NCBI GenBank assembly: GCA_963082975.1
Contig: OY720345.1
Coordinates: forward strand, 7,714,491 to 7,778,490
Direction: 5' to 3'
DNA length: 64,000 nt
DNA from: Labia minor
Taxonomy: Eukaryota > Arthropoda > Insecta > Dermaptera > Spongiphoridae
Position numbers and translations under genes: made by a program. Below, piece after piece: positions 59,790 through 64,000 of the stretch (within the stretch, counting starts at the first letter, position 1; every line of letters starts with the position of its first letter). The notes under the pieces are model-generated. The model was not told the DNA's origin, made no database searches, and saw nothing but the letters and a program-made list of their open reading frames with translations.

Positions 59790-60130
59790 ATAAATTGGTT
59801 AAAGGGTCGAGTGATAGTTCGGTGTCACAGGTATATATTTTATATCAACACGCCTACTTTTCTGTTTGTATGTTATTATTTGAATGGCGATTCGGTGAAT
59901 GGTTAATGGTTAATTAACGATCCATATAACATCATCGACTGGGCCGCTACCATAAGGAGTGAAAATAGTGTCGAATAGAAATAGGCGATATTACTTGGAT
60001 TAATCTTATTATACTAGCTAAAATTGTTTGTTTTATAACCACTTGGCACCACAACCACCAGCCAAATCCAATAATAATGAATCATTTTTTTAACTTAAGT
60101 ACCGAGCCAAGGCTCAGGGTCCCGGTATAT
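59790..60130 (+). repeat. Fold-back repeat with CCGAGCC hairpin, copy 4
   Basis: AAAGGGTCGAGTGATAGTTC, then CACCAGCCAAATCCAATAAT, ATGAATCATTTTTTTAACTT and ACCGAGCCAAGGCTCAGGGT. Same orientation as copy 1, with about 160 bp of extra sequence between the two halves. Confidence 0.7.
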
Positions 60131-60180
60131 ATTATAAAAGTGCAATGTGGGTATGTTTTGTGGAGGTAAAGGTTCTAAGG

Positions 60181-60420
60181 CAGGGGTGAGCAACCTTTTT
60201 AACTCACGGGCCAATTTAAATTTTAAAATTTTGTGGCGGGCCGCACTTACTTAATAATTTACAAAGCTTTATATATATATATATACTAATGAACATTATA
60301 ATATTGTTTATAAATAATCGAGACGAATAATAAAATTCTATTTTAGAAATGCTCAGCGGGCCGCAGAAAAATCTTTAAAGGGCCGCATGCGGCCCGCGGG
60401 CCGCGGGTTGCTCATCCCTG
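60181..60420 (+). mobile_element. hAT-type MITE with perfect 8-bp target duplication
   Basis: Starts CAGGGGTGAGCAACCTTTTT and ends GCGGGTTGCTCATCCCTG. Flanked by TTCTAAGG at 60,173-60,180 and 60,421-60,428. The 240-bp element includes GGCGGGCCGCAC and GGGCCGCATGCGGCCCGCGG, very GC-rich palindromic internal text. No open frame. The intact duplication suggests recent movement. Confidence 0.96.
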
Positions 60421-60599
60421 TTCTAAGGAAACAAAGCTCAGGGCCAGACACTCAAGTGCTGCGGAGTTCATTTGCAATCCCCATGTTTTTCCCACGGCCA
60501 ATTATATGTTGCATGTTGTGAGTATGTGATTACACAAATTGGGAAAAAATCACTCGAAATGCAATTAAACAAAAAAATTGAAAAGTTAGGCTAAGCAGA

Positions 60600-60950
60600 C
60601 GTCTTAAATATTATAAGAGATTCGGCAATTGCAATTACAGAGAACGAGGAAAAATTAATGGAGGTTTGAAATTAATAGTGATAAGAAAAAATATTTAGTG
60701 ACAAAGAGGAACAGTATTAATTAATATAGAAAATGTAAAATTTGAATATGTAGAAAAATTGAATGTAATCACGAAGGATAATAATATTTGAGAAGAATTT
60801 AAATGGAGGTATCAATCGGGAAACGCCTGTTATCATGCAGTAAAGACCATGGACGCATAGGAAGGGACGTAAGAGAGATGGGACAAGGGCTCAGGATAGG
60901 GACATTTGGAGAAATGTGGCCAAGAACTTTCGAGTATCTTTGAGTTATAT
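60600..60950 (+). pseudogene. LINE reverse-transcriptase tail relic
   Basis: Plus strand peptides: INIENVKFEYVEKLN, VITKDNNI-stop-EEFKWRYQSGNACYHAV near 60,720-60,835, and AQDRDIWRNVAKNFRV near 60,890-60,940. These match the C-terminal part of the same LINE family as 23,945-24,950. Stops and frameshifts are present. Confidence 0.75.
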
Positions 60951-61454
60951 AAATAGATAGATATAACATATACAATAATAATATATATAATTAATTTACT
61001 GATTAAATTAAAATATATTTTAAATAAGAACACAAAAAGAAATCAATGTTTTATGTAATATAATGATTGAAACAAAATGGATGAAAACCTTTTACTACTT
61101 TTAACCAAATACGATGTACCACTCGGGGGACTCGGGGGTACAGGGGGCGGAGCCCCAGTCCAGCTGTGAAGAGCGCCGAAGCTGGTTTAACTTAACAGCA
61201 ATCAAGTGGTCCACCAGAAATTTTGGATACCAATAAAATGATGTATTATTACGTTTTGCGTGCCGCATAATCTGCCGCTCATCCCTGCCTTGGAGATTAA
61301 TAACTCATTTTATATTATATATATAAAATATTTAAATTATATTTTATTTAAATATAATAAACTATAAAAATGAAAATTAAATTAAGATTTGAAAATTAAA
61401 TATCGTACCCAAGATCTTAGGTACAATAAAACTCTTTTCGTAAAGTAGATATTA
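60951..61454. other. Intergenic DNA with a GC-rich patch
   Basis: The patch 61,115-61,290 (GGGGGTACAGGGGGCGGAGC) ends in GCCGCTCATCCCTG (61,275-61,288), which resembles the 3' terminus of the hAT-like MITE family. A matching 5' end was not confirmed. Confidence 0.45.
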
Positions 61455-62103
61455 CGAAATTTTTCGATGTCGAGATTTTGATATTTTTATACGTTTTGAA
61501 GGTCCCTGACAGAGTCATTTTCACTTAAGCCGTGTCCACTCTATGTCGATCTACACCGACTTCGACTCGACTGTCTTTGATCCGGACCGACCTGATTCGG
61601 GTTGCGTTCGACTCGACACCGCTCAACAATGTCTAGCGACACGTCCAGACTTGTTCGACATTGTCGATCGACATAGTGTGGACGCGGCTTAAGATTGAGA
61701 AAAATGTGTGTATAAGTAGACAAGATTACGCAAAGACGGTTTGAGCTAGAATAATGAAATTTGGTACACGGGTATTATTCCAAATTCGTAGTTCTACCAT
61801 ATTTTGAGAAATGAAGCTCTTTCGAAAGATGGTCATTACTTACCACGTTTTCATTTTTTTCCTCTAAACTGACGGTAAAAATAAAAATATATGTTTGATA
61901 GTTTTTCACATTTCAGCTTGATTGAATTAATTTTTTAACACGTTGACTGCCAATCACGCGCAAGCACGTGAAGTGGTGCCATCAACAAAGAGCCAAACAC
62001 GCGCTGATTTAATAAATAATATTTATTAATTTTAATTTATAATTTAGAAAAATTAGAAAAAAAGAAAGTGAAAAGAAAATTTAGTCGAGTGGAGACACTC
62101 CAG
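61455..62103 (+). repeat. Dispersed repeat family 2, copy 5, carrying a nested MITE
   Basis: Family 2 blocks ATTTTTCGATGTCGAGATTT, TAGACAAGATTACGCAAAGA, CGGTTTGAGCTAGAATAATG, AAAGAGCCAAACACGCGC and TAGTCGAGTGGAGACACTCC in order. The first part is split at 61,525-61,692 by a TTAA-flanked insertion. Confidence 0.88.
61529..61688. mobile_element. piggyBac-like MITE nested in family 2
   Basis: A 160-bp element begins GCCGTGTCCACTCTATGTCG and ends CGACATAGTGTGGACGCGGC. TTAA flanks both ends (61,525-61,528 and 61,689-61,692), the piggyBac target site. Other family 2 copies have an uninterrupted CATTTTCACTAAGGTTGAGA at this position. Inside, repeated CGACTCGAC and TCGACA motifs add secondary structure. 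No open frame. Confidence 0.88.
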
Positions 62104-62141
62104 ATTTTTTCTTTCTGCCATGTTGCAGACGATACATAAGT

Positions 62142-62220
62142 CAGCGGTCGCCAAACTTTTTGACCCCACGGACCAGTTAATTCATAATTTAAATCCCGCG
62201 GACCACTAATAGGATTTTTT
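62142..62220 (+). mobile_element. One end of a hAT-like element
   Basis: CAGCGGTCGCCAAACTTTTT then GACCCCACGGACCAG and CCCGCGGACCACT has the look of a 5' hAT-type terminus. The opposite end was not found. Confidence 0.5.
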
Positions 62221-62430
62221 AAGTGTTAAATATATTTATAAATAAAAATTGTGATCAAAGAACACATAAACATTGAGTTTTTATAACTTATCACGTATTG
62301 TTATGAATTGAATCTTGTTTTAATGCATCTTAAAACATAACTTAACATGATGAGTAAGTATATTCCACATTTTTCTGCGAACCATAAGTGACAAAAGTGA
62401 CTGGTCTTTTTTTTAATTCAAGACCTAAAA

Positions 62431-62621
62431 TTTATATATATATAGATTGGGGTGTAATCGCACTGCTATTAATTTTGTAGTTTTATTTTCATATTTATTT
62501 TAATATATATATTTATAAATATTTTAATAATTTCAAATAAATTTGAAAATTGGAATTGTTCCTTTAATTTTATTACAAAAGAATAACTAAAATAAAAACT
62601 TGATTTTAATCATTAATTTAT
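62431..62621 (+). repeat. 191-bp exact direct repeat, left copy
   Basis: Identical base for base to 63,379-63,569, including GATTGGGGTGTAATCGCACT. No TIR or TG...CA ends seen; AT-rich. Confidence 0.97.
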
Positions 62622-63378
62622 TTATTAGATTTTTTTAAAAGTTAATGAATTCTTTATTGCAAATATGTGATTTTATTATGAAATGATTAAACTATGCATA
62701 TCTGGGAAGCTATTGACCACATTTCGCCAATAGTCCCTATCAGGAGCTAATCTCTCTCTCTCATTCAATTCCAAACTTTTCCCGATTTCTTTATAACTAT
62801 CTATCTCAGCGTTACTCAACCGAAAACGTCAAAAAATATTTTTCGAAAATGTAATAAAATTGATAAATCAATAAAATTGCTGTTTTTCTTTCTCGCCAAC
62901 TAACCAATGACTACAATATTGAATAATAAAAAAAACATACTAATATATATGTGTAAAACATTTACGGCACAAATTTTTTTTGTCAAGGCCCACCATTGAT
63001 TCGATGATCTATCTACCTTTATATTGATAATCCTACACGCCCTAAAAATAAACTTTTCGATAATCCAACCAATTTCATTCTAAATTAGAAAGAGATTCTT
63101 ACTCGTTATCAATCATGGCCCTGTGATTTTATCTTTTTTTTTTTTTTGTGCTTAATAAAAATATTATTTTATCCAATATCAAAAATCTATTATCCTCACC
63201 CATGTAATAACTCCGTTAAAATGATACTTTTATAGATTTTAATTTTAGTATTCTTTAATAATTAAATGAGTACAATACAATTATCACAATATTTGATTAA
63301 TTAATGTTAAACAATTTTGTTGAATCATAAATCTCCTAATCATTACTATATTTTTAAATTAATAATTATTTAATTTAA
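62622..63378. other. AT-rich spacer between the 191-bp repeats
   Basis: No coding frame or named element. If the repeats mark a tandem duplication or assembly join, this is the unique part of the unit. Confidence 0.5.
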
Positions 63379-63569
63379 TTTATATATATATAGATTGGGG
63401 TGTAATCGCACTGCTATTAATTTTGTAGTTTTATTTTCATATTTATTTTAATATATATATTTATAAATATTTTAATAATTTCAAATAAATTTGAAAATTG
63501 GAATTGTTCCTTTAATTTTATTACAAAAGAATAACTAAAATAAAAACTTGATTTTAATCATTAATTTAT
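63379..63569 (+). repeat. 191-bp exact direct repeat, right copy
   Basis: Exact duplicate of 62,431-62,621, offset 948 bp, ending 377 bp upstream of the twinfilin start codon. Confidence 0.97.
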
Positions 63570-63946
63570 GAAATTTATAAGTGTTTATAAGCAAAAACGA
63601 ATCGAAAGAGAAAATATTTTTTTAACTTTATAAGAAAAAAAACTATTTTATTTTTATAAATCTAATAAAATATTTTTTTATAGTTTAAATATTTATTTAG
63701 AAATATAAATTTTTAGTGTTATATTATAAAATAAATTATAGTTATTTTGACTCTTGATCATTCAAACTCATAAATTTAATAAAGGTTATGTATTTTATCA
63801 ATAAGACATTCTTACTAATATTAAGTTAAATCAAGTTGTGAAAATAAAATTAAAATAATTGTAGTCAAAAATTAATATTTATAAGATTATTAGCACTTTA
63901 TAAATAAATAACTATTATTTATTGTTGAAATTAATTAAAAGACAAA

Positions 63947-63971
63947 ATGTCACATCAAACAGGAATAAGAG
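63947..63971 (+). CDS. twf: Twinfilin, first coding exon (gene continues beyond the window)
   Basis: ATG at 63,947 in AAAATG context encodes MSHQTGIR followed by one base, then a donor G|GTAGGT at 63,972. The eight residues are the invariant start of animal twinfilin (MSHQTGI), and the split codon fits the Ala that follows in insects. Twinfilin has two ADF-homology domains, binds ADP-actin monomers and capping protein, and acts in the cytoplasm. Only this exon is visible, so the call rests on a short but distinctive match. Confidence 0.75.
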
Positions 63972-64000
63972 GTAGGTTATTTGTAAGTAATTTATATTTT

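Larger units (their letters stand above)
58220..60172. other. Repeat-rich intergenic DNA upstream of timeless
   Basis: The timeless promoter and 5' UTR must lie near 58,220-58,500. At 58,736 CAGAGGTGAGCAACCTTTTT is one terminus of the hAT-like family found complete at 60,181; no partner is evident. Family 3 and fold-back repeats are listed separately. Confidence 0.5.

Noticed and set aside
58736-61288. A single 2.5-kb hAT element from CAGAGGTGAGCAACC to CTCATCCCTG
   Set aside because: Flanking octamers (CTCTTGGA and CCTTGGAG) do not match and several other repeats lie between; treated as separate ends.

Overview
The window is AT-rich eukaryotic nuclear DNA, by eye about three quarters A+T. 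It has short introns with canonical GT-AG borders, many decayed DNA transposons and insect-type gene content. The genes point to an arthropod, most likely an insect: the eIF3g N-terminus (MPVADEIKSSWADE), the twinfilin N-terminus (MSHQTGIR), and above all a leucine-rich-repeat receptor nested in the timeless/timeout gene, the arrangement known for Drosophila 2mit. The order cannot be fixed from the sequence alone.

Layout. Positions 1 to about 30,900 contain no gene I can support. They hold a mosaic of repeats: five copies of a roughly 0.65-kb bipartite element with (GACG)n, five copies of a second family with a related core, inverted-repeat MITEs, a solo-LTR candidate, tRNA-like SINE fragments, a LINE reverse-transcriptase relic and a decayed mariner. 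From 30,936 to 58,219 lies a dense gene cluster. CHERP (minus, 14 exons) is divergent from eIF3g (plus, 2 exons). eIF3g converges on timeless/timeout (minus, 33 exons, 1292 codons), with stop codons 63 bp apart. An intron of timeless holds the intronless LRR receptor gene (plus, 2mit-like). From 58,220 to 63,946 is a second repeat-rich interval. The first coding exon of twinfilin (plus) begins at 63,947 and runs off the window.

Functions. CHERP is a SURP/CID/RS/G-patch splicing-associated protein, eIF3g a translation initiation subunit, timeless/timeout a replication-fork protection factor, 2mit a neuronal LRR membrane protein and twinfilin an actin-monomer binder. They are neighbours rather than a pathway.

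The most striking observation is in CHERP. The exon coding for PAGLMVPLIK has a good donor that splices to the conserved C-terminus. Reading through that donor stays open for another 760 codons, with an ordered run of Asn-Pro repeats and a Tyr/Asn-rich region. This implies an alternative, G-patch-less CHERP isoform with a very large private tail. Other points are two GC-AG introns supported by homology, a duplicated NLS-bearing exon in timeless, and a TTAA-flanked MITE nested in another repeat whose empty site is present elsewhere in the window.
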